NCBI GenBank assembly: GCA_019359125.1
Contig: JAHHHY010000017.1
Location: forward strand, 1-64,000
Direction of reading: 5' to 3'
Origin: Pleurocapsa minor GSE-CHR-MK 17-07R
GTDB lineage: Bacteria > Chloroflexota > Anaerolineae > Aggregatilineales > Phototrophicaceae
DNA: 64,000 bases
Part shown: in pieces, positions 43,201 to 51,805 of the stretch
Position numbering within the stretch: the first letter of the stretch is position 1
How the letters are laid out: each line of letters begins with the position of its first letter
Position numbers and translations under genes: made by a program
Notes under the pieces: model-generated
What the model was told of the DNA's origin: nothing
Database searches by the model: none
Seen by the model: the letters and a program-made list of their open reading frames with translations, nothing else

Positions 43201-45216
43201 ATCAGGTTCATGCAGGCGCTGTCTGGCACGCACATCACCCGATTAAAACACAACAAGACGTTCAGCCGCGGCGAGACGCTGAGCAGTCTGCTGGCGATCT
43301 CTTATCCGTCAGACAACGACACCCCGGCAGGATTTGCCAAGGCGGTCAAAGCTGCCAGCATTAAGGAACCCGCCCTGATAGAGGCGGCTGTGTTCGTCCC
43401 TCAGTGGTCCCCGTTCATTGAGGCAGCACTCGGCTGGGATGGCTTGTCCGACGCTGTCTGGTGGCTGCATGCCCATGGCCAGGACAAAGAATCACTGCTC
43501 ACAAAGAGGCTTCGCACCACCTGGAGCTCGGAAATTGCCCGCCGCACCACACTTTCCCCGAAAGATCGCAGGGACGGCGCCGTCGATGTGGCGTGGTTCC
43601 TGAACGCGTACAAGCGCGTCGGTGAAGCGCGCTGGGACAAGCTGTACAAAGCGGCGAAATATGTGTCAGACGGCATCGGGCATACCCGCGCGCGCCTGTT
43701 TGCCGATGCCATGCTGGGCAGGCTGACGCAGGACGAGCTGTCCGCCCGCGTGCTGGAGAAACGCCAGCAGGATGCGGCCCGCGCGCTGGGCCTGCTGCCG
43801 CTGGATGCGGCGCACAAAGACGCGCAGGTGCAGGGGCGTTATGGCATCATCCAGGAATTTATACGTACGGGCAAAAAAGGCGGGCCGCAGCGGCGTATCG
43901 CCGAAAAGCGCGCTGCTGAAATTGCGCTGGATAATCTGGCGCGCACCGCCGGCTACGACGACCCAAGCCATCTGGCATGGGCGATGGAGGCGCGCACCGC
44001 CCCGGATTTCGCTGACGGCCGCATCGTGGCCAGGACAGGCGATTACGAGCTGAGCGTGACCGTCGACTATACCGGCAGGCCGGAGCTGGCCATTTCCAGA
44101 AAGGCAAAACCTGTCAGGACTGTGCCGCCGAAGCTGAAAAAAGAACCTGCAGTCGCCGCCCTGCTGGAGCGTATGACCGCGCTGACGCAGCAGCATACGC
44201 GCATGCGTGCGTCACTGGAGCAGGCGATGGTGCGTGCCACCCAGTTCCCGCTGCCGCTGCTGCGCAACCTGCTGGCGCATCCCGTGCTGTCGCCCATGAT
44301 ACGGAATCTTGTCTTCACCGGCGACGCGGGTATGGGTTACCTGGTCGGGAATGCCACCCACGTGCAGCGGCACGATGGATCTCGCCTGCCGCTGCCAAAG
44401 CGCGCCAGGCTTCGGATCGCCCACCCGCATGACCTTTTCCAGAGCGGCGAGTGGCATCTGTGGCAGCGTGAGTGTTTCTCCGCAGAACGCATCCAGCCGT
44501 TCAAACAAATCTTCCGCGAGTATTATCCGGTCACAGAGGCAGAACGCGGGCAGCGCATGACCCGGCGTTACGCCGGACAGCAGGTGAATCCGCGGCAGGC
44601 GGTGGCACTCTTCAACGCGCGTGACTGGACGGTAAGCTATGAATATGGCGTGTTCAAGACGCTCCATCACGAAAACATCATCGCGCAGGTCGATTTTCCA
44701 ACGTATTTCTTCACCCCAGCAGAAATCGATGGCGCGACCATTGAATCCCTGCGCTTTACCCCCGCTGCTGGGTGGGGCGATGTCATGATCGACAAAATCT
44801 CGCCCATTAGCTTCAGCGAAGTCATGCGCGATCTGGACCTGGTGGTCAGCGTGGCGCATCGCAGCGGCTTCGATCCTGAATTCAGCGCCTCGACCATCGA
44901 CATGCGCGGCGCACTGATCACCGAAACGGCGTTTCTGCTCCGGCTGCCGAACGTGCGCGTGGAAAAGTCATTTGCGCTGATTGAGGGAAAACTGGGCGAT
45001 TATTCGGTGCATCTGGGCAGCGGTGTCACACATCGGCAGCCCGGCGGCGCGCTGGCGATTGTTCCCGTGCATGCGCAGCATCGCGGGCGCATTTTCCTGC
45101 CTTTTGTCGATGATGATCCGAAAACCGCCGAGGTGCTGTCAAAAGTCATCCTGCTGGCCCAGGACGACCAGATCAAAGACCCGTCGATTCTGTCGCAGAT
45201 CTATGCCAAACCCTGA
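40264..45216 (+). CDS. Giant DUF5724/DUF4132 (MolR-like) protein
   Basis: A 1650-residue cytoplasmic protein. The first 1000 or so residues are mostly helical and repeat-like, with HEAT-like stretches such as DVGRRFAAVYFLDAVDLPDA and DPEIRTALLGMVGDRDARVR, fitting DUF5724. The C-terminal 300 residues fit DUF4132: RIAHPHDLFQSGEWHLWQ, ERIQPFKQIFREYYPVTEAE, TRRYAGQQVNPRQAVALFNA and a final 'GSGVTHRQPGG'. ATG at 40264 follows AGGAGG by 6 bases; GTG at 40261 is possible. DUF4132 proteins are linked in the literature to MolR and to VWA/MoxR/SWIM conflict-type systems, none of which is seen here. No enzyme motif was recognised. A fragment of its 3' end recurs at 45918. Confidence 0.8.
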   Translation: MLTPEQARAYLKSRVKGDFRERAAERIRTLPGEPLPNSDGQPGFSLRQIAFLLLGYTAGGVHLNNISDYAERREVESQVPAAYQAIMQLDTAERRKIFDTVYQHYAPYVERLWHDIGTRPYQQGLWHRAFRASGRDDLFLQMRTGELSSLTKPLLEYDENIFWLAEYAGYFQSHGSSLSNLFAAAINLGGETGAALRDLLIASARGEHETGIMGQHVIRALLLANDPVGWEFIEKMLLSAQRAEGLRQSILECIDVAHPTAFRRMLQMILDHDLIRFPAVVRAANIWFGFAYDSSEARVTRQVLQTALTLIDDVATRRDILASGTGEQVYLALWTAGTEDAPAAVTLAEAFLKDSDVGRRFAAVYFLDAVDLPDANSALIRAMDDPDGRIAMIAATRLNWSKPYLFPETQAFEAFEAARRLLKRLPKEGYMYAPIVWDWLSVRVQREMVAGVLFASLGNRSPKELIPLSPLLVYRDGLAHHLIRDTSGDPEIRTALLGMVGDRDARVREIVGNHIRKQGIRPDEAPFLESLLTRTASGLRRQVIALLQQQPPTDALASADRLIGARKPMQRAAGLELLAGLRTSDGMATAVQSRVEAYRTTNNSRTEIENQLLETIVGREDDAWTRSNGFGLFNPANRTQPVRPTARLVTERTPASRHLLKSLDALIHEHRHVQINVPQGSTTDIVLLGNSRDKFPSPAYGSPISNQIDRLPLAETWQHWLETRPQEMRDPDELELVRAWLESTLGSHPEYRIVSQARQTPQAEFADDLYYPRICETVLLWLVGLQSHEATFDFLLNVLETQLAAVSDHDIYRETIAKTKGTRRNEGIQLASYTLMAIQKLRSSYGRDWTDEQKLRLWHIDRWIDEPVEGVERSVPSLDTLVAARELGAANDDDIYDNLLQPPRYGAEGWFSRYGGDSSLYRLTTRRKSPLIEQYPPLDDIVNRVVERILTIELKRGEMPTEATHLIPQIACIPGIPWFIRFMQALSGTHITRLKHNKTFSRGETLSSLLAISYPSDNDTPAGFAKAVKAASIKEPALIEAAVFVPQWSPFIEAALGWDGLSDAVWWLHAHGQDKESLLTKRLRTTWSSEIARRTTLSPKDRRDGAVDVAWFLNAYKRVGEARWDKLYKAAKYVSDGIGHTRARLFADAMLGRLTQDELSARVLEKRQQDAARALGLLPLDAAHKDAQVQGRYGIIQEFIRTGKKGGPQRRIAEKRAAEIALDNLARTAGYDDPSHLAWAMEARTAPDFADGRIVARTGDYELSVTVDYTGRPELAISRKAKPVRTVPPKLKKEPAVAALLERMTALTQQHTRMRASLEQAMVRATQFPLPLLRNLLAHPVLSPMIRNLVFTGDAGMGYLVGNATHVQRHDGSRLPLPKRARLRIAHPHDLFQSGEWHLWQRECFSAERIQPFKQIFREYYPVTEAERGQRMTRRYAGQQVNPRQAVALFNARDWTVSYEYGVFKTLHHENIIAQVDFPTYFFTPAEIDGATIESLRFTPAAGWGDVMIDKISPISFSEVMRDLDLVVSVAHRSGFDPEFSASTIDMRGALITETAFLLRLPNVRVEKSFALIEGKLGDYSVHLGSGVTHRQPGGALAIVPVHAQHRGRIFLPFVDDDPKTAEVLSKVILLAQDDQIKDPSILSQIYAKP

Positions 45217-45221
45217 AACAA

Positions 45222-45255
45222 ACAGCGCGCCTTTCAGGTTAGACAGGCGCGCTGT
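45222..45255. terminator. 11-bp hairpin after the DUF4132 gene
   Basis: ACAGCGCGCCT (45222-45232) and AGGCGCGCTGT (45245-45255) are perfect arms starting six bases past the stop codon. No T-run follows on the plus strand. Its left arm, with flanking CTGAAACAA, also occurs at about 39490-39509 at the hydrolase relic junction. Confidence 0.65.
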
Positions 45256-45312
45256 GCAAGGGAATAATCGCTGTTGAGCGAAACTCTGAAAGTAGAGAAA
45301 GGGGCGGTCAAG

Positions 45313-45882
45313 ATGAACGAAAACGAGTGGCTCATCGTGGATGTTGAATCCACCTGCTGGAAAGGCGCGCCTCCACCGGGGGAACAAAGCGAAATCATCG
45401 AGATTGGTGTTTGTCGTTTCAACATTGAAACCCATGCGATCAGCGATGCGGAAAGCATCCTCGTGAAACCCGCCCGCTCGAAAATCAGTCCATTCTGCAC
45501 AGAACTGACCACCCTCACCGCGGAAATGCTCCGCGATGGCCAAACCTTCGAGGATGCGTGCACGTATCTGCGCGATCACTATCAATCAGGCGACAGCGTG
45601 TGGGCAAGCTGGGGCGACTACGATCGAAACATGTTCGCCAAGCAGTGCCAGTCTTTCGCTGTGCCTTATCCCTTCTCCGAACGACATGTGAACCTCAAGC
45701 GCTGGTATGCTGAACTCGCTCACGAGGGCAATAAAATAGGCATGGACGGCGCGCTGCATAACGAAAAGTTACCGCTTCTGGGCACTCATCACCGAGGCGG
45801 AGATGACGCCTTCAATATCGCCCGCATCGTCAGGAGTGTCCTGGAACGTATGGGGCAGGAGGCGCTGAACAGAAAAGAGTGA
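45313..45882 (+). CDS. DEDDh 3'-5' exonuclease, ERI1/ExoX-like
   Basis: A 189-residue exonuclease domain protein. The four acidic motifs are readable: Exo I WLIVDVESTCW (Asp and Glu), 'EIIEIGVCRF', Exo II SWGDYDRNMF (Asp), and Exo III HHRGGDDAFNIAR (His and Asp, 5 residues apart). The wording of Exo I with 'DVESTCW' is like ERI1-type RNA exonucleases. ATG at 45313 is preferred to a TTG at 45274. The gene lies between the DUF4132 gene end and a duplicated fragment of that end, so it arrived with, or was trapped by, a local duplication. Its substrate (RNA or DNA) is not known. Confidence 0.88.
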   Translation: MNENEWLIVDVESTCWKGAPPPGEQSEIIEIGVCRFNIETHAISDAESILVKPARSKISPFCTELTTLTAEMLRDGQTFEDACTYLRDHYQSGDSVWASWGDYDRNMFAKQCQSFAVPYPFSERHVNLKRWYAELAHEGNKIGMDGALHNEKLPLLGTHHRGGDDAFNIARIVRSVLERMGQEALNRKE

Positions 45883-45917
45883 GGAGCCGGGCGCCCCGCG
45901 CGGCCTGGCCTTCAATG

Positions 45918-45971
45918 CAGGACGACCAGATCAAACACCCGTCGATGCTTCAGCAGATTTATGCGCAACCA
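45918..45971 (+). pseudogene. Relic of a second DUF4132 gene 3' end
   Basis: Read from 45918 the DNA encodes QDDQIKHPSMLQQIYAQP, against QDDQIKDPSILSQIYAKP at the C-terminus of the 1650-residue protein (45160-45213). By my count 45 of 54 bases match. The relic lacks the stop codon at the equivalent position. It lies 35 bp past the exonuclease stop, so the exonuclease gene is bracketed by two copies of this tail. Confidence 0.8.
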
Positions 45972-46001
45972 CAAGGCTGTAGCCGTGTGCTGGCAAGTAT
46001 G

Positions 46002-48812
46002 TCATGGTTGCGCACCCGTCAGACGCCAGACGCGAAAGATGCTGCCGTTTAGTTCAGCAGCAAGTCGCCCGTCATGACTAAGAGTCGCTGGCAGTTGGTC
46101 GGCAGCCAGCACCACATGCCCGGTTTCGACGTCCCGGAGCACAGGCTGACATGGCAGGTCTGTACAGACGAACAGGTAACGATTCTGCCACGCGATGGAA
46201 GCATTGGCGGTCTCCTCCAGTGGCACGCGTAATTGTTCTGCGCCCGAAGATGCATCGATCACAACAACAGCATCCCGCTGAAGCAGCGCCAGATAGGCGC
46301 CGTCGCCGCGCCACAGCATTTGTAAAACATCGCTATCGGGCAGCGCAAACAGGATGTCTCCCGTGGTGCTGTCGGCAATAGTGACGCGTCCGTCGCCATA
46401 AGCCAGCACAATGCGACGCCCGTCGCTGCTGAGCGCGACACTGACCACGTTTTCAGTTGTCCACTGAAGCGAGGCATTTTCCAGCCCCAGCAGCCACATA
46501 TCCGCCGCGCCTTCAGACAAGGCAAGCAGGCTCTGGCCATCTGGAGAGCGCAGCAATTCGGGCCGCTGCCCATACGCGCCAAAGGTGTAGGTTACAGGAA
46601 AACCAAATAAGCTGTCGCCTGTGTAGCCTGGATCCACTTCGGGCGATATCGCGCTCACAGCAAGCGTGCAACCACTATCTTCACAAAGGCGTCCGGATGC
46701 CAGGGTGGTATTGATTTCAGGAATCCAGATCGGGGGCTGGTCGATACAGACTATTGGCCCTATGCTGGCACCGCTTTCGACATTGTACAGAAAAATGGAC
46801 GGCCCAGGCGAATGAGAGCAGTTGTTCTGAGCTCTTGAAATGAACTGCCCTTCCATCACCCATTCGAGAGTAACCGGATACGGCGGACTGGCAATGATTT
46901 GTGGCACGGGCAGCTCGGCCCAGGATGCCACGCTCCACACATGAAGCTCCTCGTCATCTGTCGCCAGCAGCGTGCCAGCCGGATTCCACGCCAGCGCGCG
47001 GACGCGGATGTCATGTTCCAGCAGCGCGACGACATTTCCAGTTCGTGTATCCCAGATACGCACGAGCGTGCCATCCACCGGGACGGTGTGCGGATATCCA
47101 ATACCAGACACGCGCCCGGTCGCGGCGGCCAGCAGATGGCCGCCGGGCTGCCACTGCATCGTGGTGATGCGCTCGCTGGCCCCGCTCAGCATGTGCATCA
47201 TGTCTCCTGAAGCCGTATCAAAAATGGCAATACGGCCTAAAGCATCCGTCGCTGCGACATAAGAATCATCGCTGCTGAAGGCAATCTGATGGCCGAAAAC
47301 AATATGATCGGTGATGCTGCCCAGTTCTGCGCCCGTCTCCGCATCCCAGATCGTGATGAGGCCACTGGGGATGGACTCGTTGGTGGCGCGCCCGCCCCAC
47401 GCCAGCACGTAGCGGCTGTCAGGCGACCAGGCCAGCGAATCAAGTGCATACCGGAAAGGAGTTTCGTTCAGCACAGCATGCGGTTGCATCGATTGCAGGT
47501 CAAACAGAGCAATTTGCTGCGAGAAAATCGAGGCTGTGGCCATAAAGCGATTGTTGGAACTCCAGGCGCGAAATGTGCCATCCTGATTGGTTTCGCTGAA
47601 GTCGGCGACCACCGCGCCCGTATTGGCATCAAATAAGCCCCGCGATAGCGCGAGGTAGCGCCGATCCGGAGTAAAGTCGAATGCTGTGCGTTGCCACAGG
47701 GAGTCTCCGCTGAATTGAGCGCCGGGAATACCGGTCAGCGCGTCATAAGCGGAGCAAATCAGGCCCAAATCACCATATGATTTACAGCGGAAAACGTGGC
47801 TTCCGTCAGTCGACCATGACAGAAACCAAATGGGATAGTAAGCGGACACGCCTTGCAGGCGTTCTTCAGGGGGGAGATAGGGCTCTTCTGAAGGAATTTC
47901 AGCAATCATACGACCGTCAGAAACATCCCACACGCGAAAACTTCCTGCGTAGTCCTGGTCAAAGAAGAGGCGCGCATCCGGGCTCCAGTACAGACTGTTA
48001 TAGCGAGCGCGATCTGGCGTGACGAATGCGCGCGTTTGGCGCGTTGCAATGTCGTATATCAGAATCTCGTCTGCGCTGCCCAGCATCGCGACGGCGCTGC
48101 TGTCGGGCAGCCACACAATGCCTGTGATGTCGCTTTCGGGACGCGGCAGGGCATGCAGCGGAGCGGCATCACGCCGACGCAGCATGTATTCCCCGTCGTC
48201 TTCCTGCGTTACCATAAACTGCGCGTCAGGGCTGAAAACGATAGCCGAAAAATCGGACAGCACCACAACCTCAGGATTTGCGGTTGCCCGAAGGTCGGAC
48301 GACCCATCGGCTGTGCTGGTCACCAGCCATGCGCCGTCAGGGCTGAAAACGATAGCCGAAAAATCAGACAGCACCACAATCTCAGGATTTGCGGTTGCCC
48401 GAAGGTCGGACGACCCATCGGCTGTGCTGGTCACCAGCCATGCGCCGTCCGAGCTGAAAAATACCTGCGAGAATCTTTCCGACAGGACGACATCCAGGCT
48501 GGCCGACGAGCGCAGCACCCACGCACCGTCTTCAGTGCGCGTCAGTAACAGCGTGCCATCCGGGGAATACTGCACTTCAGACACGTCCAGGCGGGTCGTG
48601 ATGACCTCAAATGTCGCGATGTTGTACTGCCACAGCATGTTGTCGTGCGTGACCACCAGAACCGACTGAGACGACGGCTCCCACTGCACCTGCTTTGGCG
48701 TGCCGCGCCCATATGTGAGCAGCGGTTCCTGAGGCTGGCTGTGAGCAGGCGCAAGAATGGAGCAGCACAAGAGAACTGCACCCGCTGATACAGCCATTTG
48801 GTCACGAATCAT
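46002..48812 (-). CDS. Large secreted WD40-type propeller protein
   Basis: A 936-residue exported protein, probably two propellers. The signal peptide is MIRDQMAVSAGAVLLCCSIL with cleavage near 'AHSQ'. Many blades are recognisable: LLTYGRGTPKQVQWEPSSQS, AWSPDSRYVLAWGG, LITIWDAETGAELGSI, VRIWDTRTGNVVALLEHDIR, and IVLAYGDGRVTIADSTTGDI. A 37-residue blade segment is repeated almost exactly (see the repeat at 48231). ATG at 48812 is chosen because it begins the signal peptide; the frame remains open upstream, but that part overlaps the next gene and lacks signal character. No enzymatic motif seen. Confidence 0.82.
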   Translation of the reverse strand: MIRDQMAVSAGAVLLCCSILAPAHSQPQEPLLTYGRGTPKQVQWEPSSQSVLVVTHDNMLWQYNIATFEVITTRLDVSEVQYSPDGTLLLTRTEDGAWVLRSSASLDVVLSERFSQVFFSSDGAWLVTSTADGSSDLRATANPEIVVLSDFSAIVFSPDGAWLVTSTADGSSDLRATANPEVVVLSDFSAIVFSPDAQFMVTQEDDGEYMLRRRDAAPLHALPRPESDITGIVWLPDSSAVAMLGSADEILIYDIATRQTRAFVTPDRARYNSLYWSPDARLFFDQDYAGSFRVWDVSDGRMIAEIPSEEPYLPPEERLQGVSAYYPIWFLSWSTDGSHVFRCKSYGDLGLICSAYDALTGIPGAQFSGDSLWQRTAFDFTPDRRYLALSRGLFDANTGAVVADFSETNQDGTFRAWSSNNRFMATASIFSQQIALFDLQSMQPHAVLNETPFRYALDSLAWSPDSRYVLAWGGRATNESIPSGLITIWDAETGAELGSITDHIVFGHQIAFSSDDSYVAATDALGRIAIFDTASGDMMHMLSGASERITTMQWQPGGHLLAAATGRVSGIGYPHTVPVDGTLVRIWDTRTGNVVALLEHDIRVRALAWNPAGTLLATDDEELHVWSVASWAELPVPQIIASPPYPVTLEWVMEGQFISRAQNNCSHSPGPSIFLYNVESGASIGPIVCIDQPPIWIPEINTTLASGRLCEDSGCTLAVSAISPEVDPGYTGDSLFGFPVTYTFGAYGQRPELLRSPDGQSLLALSEGAADMWLLGLENASLQWTTENVVSVALSSDGRRIVLAYGDGRVTIADSTTGDILFALPDSDVLQMLWRGDGAYLALLQRDAVVVIDASSGAEQLRVPLEETANASIAWQNRYLFVCTDLPCQPVLRDVETGHVVLAADQLPATLSHDGRLAAELNGSIFRVWRLTGAQP
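48231..48452. repeat. Two 111-bp tandem units inside the WD-repeat gene
   Basis: The DNA at 48231-48341 is repeated at 48342-48452 with only a few base changes, a 37-codon period. The encoded unit includes SDFSAIVFSPDGAWLVTSTA. A third, more diverged unit follows at 48453. The repeat is in frame and adds one propeller blade strand set. Confidence 0.9.
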
Positions 48813-48860
48813 GATCGCAAGTCCGTCTGAATGAGCGATACATAATCCTACGTTCAAAAC

Positions 48861-48903
48861 CATAACAAAACAGCGCGACTGCCCACCGGGACACGCGCGC
48901 TGT
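48861..48903 (-). terminator. Terminator of the luciferase-like monooxygenase gene
   Basis: On the minus strand, ACAGCGCG (read at 48903-48896) pairs with CGCGCTGT (48877-48870) and is followed by TTTGTTATG. It lies 22 bases past the stop codon at 48925. Confidence 0.75.
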
Positions 48904-48924
48904 GCATTTGCTACATACGAAAAC

Positions 48925-50025
48925 CTACGCCTTCTCAGGCACGGCCTCGCGGCGGGCGATCTCGGCGCGCACGACCGGGGCCACTTTCGTGCCGTACAGC
49001 TCGATGGCGTGCAGCACCTTGTCATGCGGCAGCGACCCCACCGTAAGCTGGAGCGTGAAGCGCTGATGGCCGAAAATCTCATGCTGGAACAGGATTTTCT
49101 CGATCACGTCGTCGGGCGTGCCGACAAAATTCGCCCCGCGCAGGCCGGCCCCCGCATCGTACTGTGCGCGGCCCATCGGCGCCCAGCCGCGTTCACGGCC
49201 AATCTTGTTCATCATCTGCTGCACCAGCGGGAACGACTCATCCAGCGCCTGCTGGCGCGAATCAGCGATGAAACCGTGCGAGTTGATGCTCACCGGCAGC
49301 GTCGCCGGATCATAGCCATTTTCGCGGGCCGACTGGCGATACAGGTCGACGAACGGGGCAAAGCGTTCCGGCATGCCGCCGATAATCGCCAGCGCCATCG
49401 GCAGCCCACGCGATGCCGCGCGCACCACTGACTCCGGCGTGCCACCCACGCCCACCCACACCGGCAGCCTGTCCTGCATCGGGCGCGGATACACGCCCAG
49501 GTGATCGAGCGGCGCGCGCAGCTTGCCCTGCCAGGTGATGAATTCGTCCTCGCGCAGCTTCAGCAGCAGGTCCAGCTTTTCGGTGAACAGGTTGTCATAC
49601 TGGCGCAGGTCATAGCCGAACAGCGGGAACGACTCGATGAACGAGCCGCGCCCGGCGATAATTTCCGCGCGCCCCTGCGAGACCAGGTCGAGGCTGGCGA
49701 AACGCTGGAAGACGCGCACCGGGTCGTCGGAGCTGAGCACGGTGACCGCGCTCGTCAGGCGGATATTTTTCGTCAGCGCGGCGGCAGCGCCCAGCACCAC
49801 CTCCGGCGCGGACACGATAAAGTCGTCACGATGGTGTTCGCCCAGGCCGTAGACATCCAGCCCGACCTGGTCGGCCAGCGTGATTTCTTCCAGCAGCTCT
49901 TTCATGCGCTGGGCCGGAGTCATCTTGTGGCCGGTGGCCGGGTCTGGCGTCAGCTCTGCAAACGACACCAGGCCAAGTTCAAATGGTTTGCGCGTTTCAG
50001 GTTGCGCGCCCTGCGGATTCATCAT
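48925..50025 (-). CDS. LLM-class flavin-dependent oxidoreductase
   Basis: A 366-residue bacterial-luciferase-like protein. It starts [20 protein letters not shown], followed by [60 protein letters not shown] and [17 protein letters not shown], all standard for the group that uses FMN or F420. ATG at 50025 is favoured by GAAGGAA upstream; ATGs at 50043 and 50052 are also in frame. It has its own terminator and no functional neighbour, so the substrate is open. Confidence 0.9.
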   Translation of the reverse strand: MMNPQGAQPETRKPFELGLVSFAELTPDPATGHKMTPAQRMKELLEEITLADQVGLDVYGLGEHHRDDFIVSAPEVVLGAAAALTKNIRLTSAVTVLSSDDPVRVFQRFASLDLVSQGRAEIIAGRGSFIESFPLFGYDLRQYDNLFTEKLDLLLKLREDEFITWQGKLRAPLDHLGVYPRPMQDRLPVWVGVGGTPESVVRAASRGLPMALAIIGGMPERFAPFVDLYRQSARENGYDPATLPVSINSHGFIADSRQQALDESFPLVQQMMNKIGRERGWAPMGRAQYDAGAGLRGANFVGTPDDVIEKILFQHEIFGHQRFTLQLTVGSLPHDKVLHAIELYGTKVAPVVRAEIARREAVPEKA

Positions 50026-50193
50026 GCCGGTTCCTTCATTCATGGGATGCATCGGAATAATGTTTGGACGCGCTGAAACAGGCCCGCATTACGAAAGACG
50101 ATGGGCTTTACACCGGCTTAACAGAAAAATCGCTATAGTGGCTGAAAACACATAAGACAGCGAATGACGCTTAGGTATGGAGACCAGGCACCC

Positions 50194-50712
50194 ATGGTTC
50201 GCGTGACCAAGACAGACGATGCAGTCGATATCCGTTCCGAGACGCCCGCCTTGCAGCGCATCATCATGGTCGCGCTGGCGTTCGTCCCACTGCTGGCGCC
50301 CTACGAGCTGCTGCTGCGGCCCAACTGGCAGGGCAACACTGCCAACATCGTGTTCGTGTTTGCCGCGCTGATTTCGCTGGGCGCGCTGTCGATCAGCGCC
50401 TTGCTGGTGATTGGGGCCGTGGCGGGCAAGTCGATGCACATGCGCTTTGACCGCTCGCTGGGCCAGATGGTGTTTACCTCACGCAGTGCCGTCAGCCGCC
50501 CGCAGGCCGTGCAGGTGCCGCTGGAGGCGATCATGCAGGTCAGCCTGAAAGAAAGCACCTGGAGCGACGGACCGCCCAGTTATGCCTTTGTGGTCGAGAC
50601 GGTCAACGGGCGGACTTACAAAACGGGATCGTCGCTGACCAAAACACAGGGCGACGACCTGGTGCGCCGCGTCAACGCATTGCTGTCGCCGGGCCAGTCG
50701 GCTGCGGGGTGA
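50194..50712 (+). CDS. Small membrane protein with two helices
   Basis: A 172-residue protein of unknown family. Two hydrophobic helices occupy residues about 23-43 (IIMVALAFVPLLAPYELLL) and 52-80 (IVFVFAALISLGALSISALL), followed by a soluble beta-rich domain of about 85 residues (MHMRFDRSLGQMVFTSRSAV, VPLEAIMQVSLKES, YAFVVETVNGRTYKTG). The soluble part resembles PH-like domains of small membrane proteins in secondary structure only. ATG at 50194 follows GGAG. It is divergent from the LLM gene and convergent with the quinone oxidoreductase. Confidence 0.65.
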   Translation: MVRVTKTDDAVDIRSETPALQRIIMVALAFVPLLAPYELLLRPNWQGNTANIVFVFAALISLGALSISALLVIGAVAGKSMHMRFDRSLGQMVFTSRSAVSRPQAVQVPLEAIMQVSLKESTWSDGPPSYAFVVETVNGRTYKTGSSLTKTQGDDLVRRVNALLSPGQSAAG

Positions 50713-50773
50713 GGCAATAAACATCCTCACCCCTCGTTCCTTTGAACGTCGTCAGGCGGAACCCACCGGACCC

Positions 50774-51760
50774 CTACGCCCACGCTCCGGCCACAGTGAT
50801 GACGATCTTGCCGCTGGTGTGTCCCTCGCCAAAAGCGCGCAAGGCGGCGGGAATCTGCGCCAGCCCGTCGTAGCACTTGTCCATCAGCGGAGCGATCTTC
50901 CCGGCCTCAACCATCGCCGCGATAGTTTGCAGGTCCCCGGCATTAAACTTTTGCAGCAGACCGCTCAGCTTTTTGCCGCCGCCCGATACGATCGACCCCA
51001 GCAGCATCGCCTGAAAGATCTGCTTTGAAGTGCCGCCCACCATGACGTAGCGGCCCTGCGGTTTGAGGGCGCGCTTGTAGTCGAAAATCGAGCGTGCGCC
51101 GTTGACCCCTACGATCAGGTCGTACTGCTGGCCGCTGGCGGCAAAGTCTTCGCGGGTGTAATCGATGACCTGATCGGCACCCAGCCGCCGGACCGTCTCG
51201 ATGTGGCGCGTGCTGCACACGGCCGTGACGTGCGCACCCAGGGCTTTGGCGATCTGCACGGAGAAGCTGCCCACACCGCCCGATGCCCCATGAATCAGCA
51301 CATGTTCGCCGGCCTGAAGCCCGCCCTTGTCGCGCAGGGCCTGCAGCGCGGTGACGGACCCCATCGGCAGGGCGGCTGTTTCCTCGAAGCTGAGGCGGGC
51401 GGGCTTGAGGGCCAGCACATGCTCCGGCACAGCCACGTATTCCGCGAATCCGCCCAGGCCGCACCCGGACAGATCGCCAAACACGGCGTCGCCCGCCTTA
51501 AACGCCTTCACGTCGCGGCCAACGGCCTCGACCGTCCCGGCGATGTCCGAGCCTAGAATCGGGCGTTTGGGCTTTTGCAGGCCAAATTCGAGGCGGACGA
51601 GGAAGGGATCGGCGGTCAGCAGGCGCCAGTCTGCCGAATTGAGCGAGACGGCATGGATTTTTACCAGGACTTCATTGTCCTTCGGCGTGGGTTTGGCGAC
51701 TTCTGTGAGGCGCAGCACATCTTCCGGCTGCCCATACTGTTCGGCGGCGATAGCTTTCAT
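50774..51760 (-). CDS. NAD(P)H:quinone oxidoreductase-like MDR protein
   Basis: A 328-residue zinc-independent medium-chain dehydrogenase/reductase. It shows the GroES-like start (KAIAAEQYGQPEDVLRLTEV), RPILGSDIAGTVEAVGRDV, the nucleotide loop VLIHGASGGVGSFSVQIAKA, and a second half ending 'HTSGKIVITV' as in quinone oxidoreductase-like proteins. Structural and catalytic zinc ligands of alcohol dehydrogenases are absent. ATG at 51760 follows AAGGAG. It probably reduces quinones or enones with NADPH. It is separated from the next minus-strand gene by the repeat at 51806. Confidence 0.9.
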   Translation of the reverse strand: MKAIAAEQYGQPEDVLRLTEVAKPTPKDNEVLVKIHAVSLNSADWRLLTADPFLVRLEFGLQKPKRPILGSDIAGTVEAVGRDVKAFKAGDAVFGDLSGCGLGGFAEYVAVPEHVLALKPARLSFEETAALPMGSVTALQALRDKGGLQAGEHVLIHGASGGVGSFSVQIAKALGAHVTAVCSTRHIETVRRLGADQVIDYTREDFAASGQQYDLIVGVNGARSIFDYKRALKPQGRYVMVGGTSKQIFQAMLLGSIVSGGGKKLSGLLQKFNAGDLQTIAAMVEAGKIAPLMDKCYDGLAQIPAALRAFGEGHTSGKIVITVAGAWA

Positions 51761-51805
51761 GGTGATTCTCCTTTTACACGCGTTGTGTTTAACGATCTTC
51801 TTTAG

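Noticed and set aside
48813-49082. Upstream extension of the large WD-repeat protein
   Set aside because: It overlaps the luciferase-like gene and lacks signal or domain character; the signal peptide begins at 48812.
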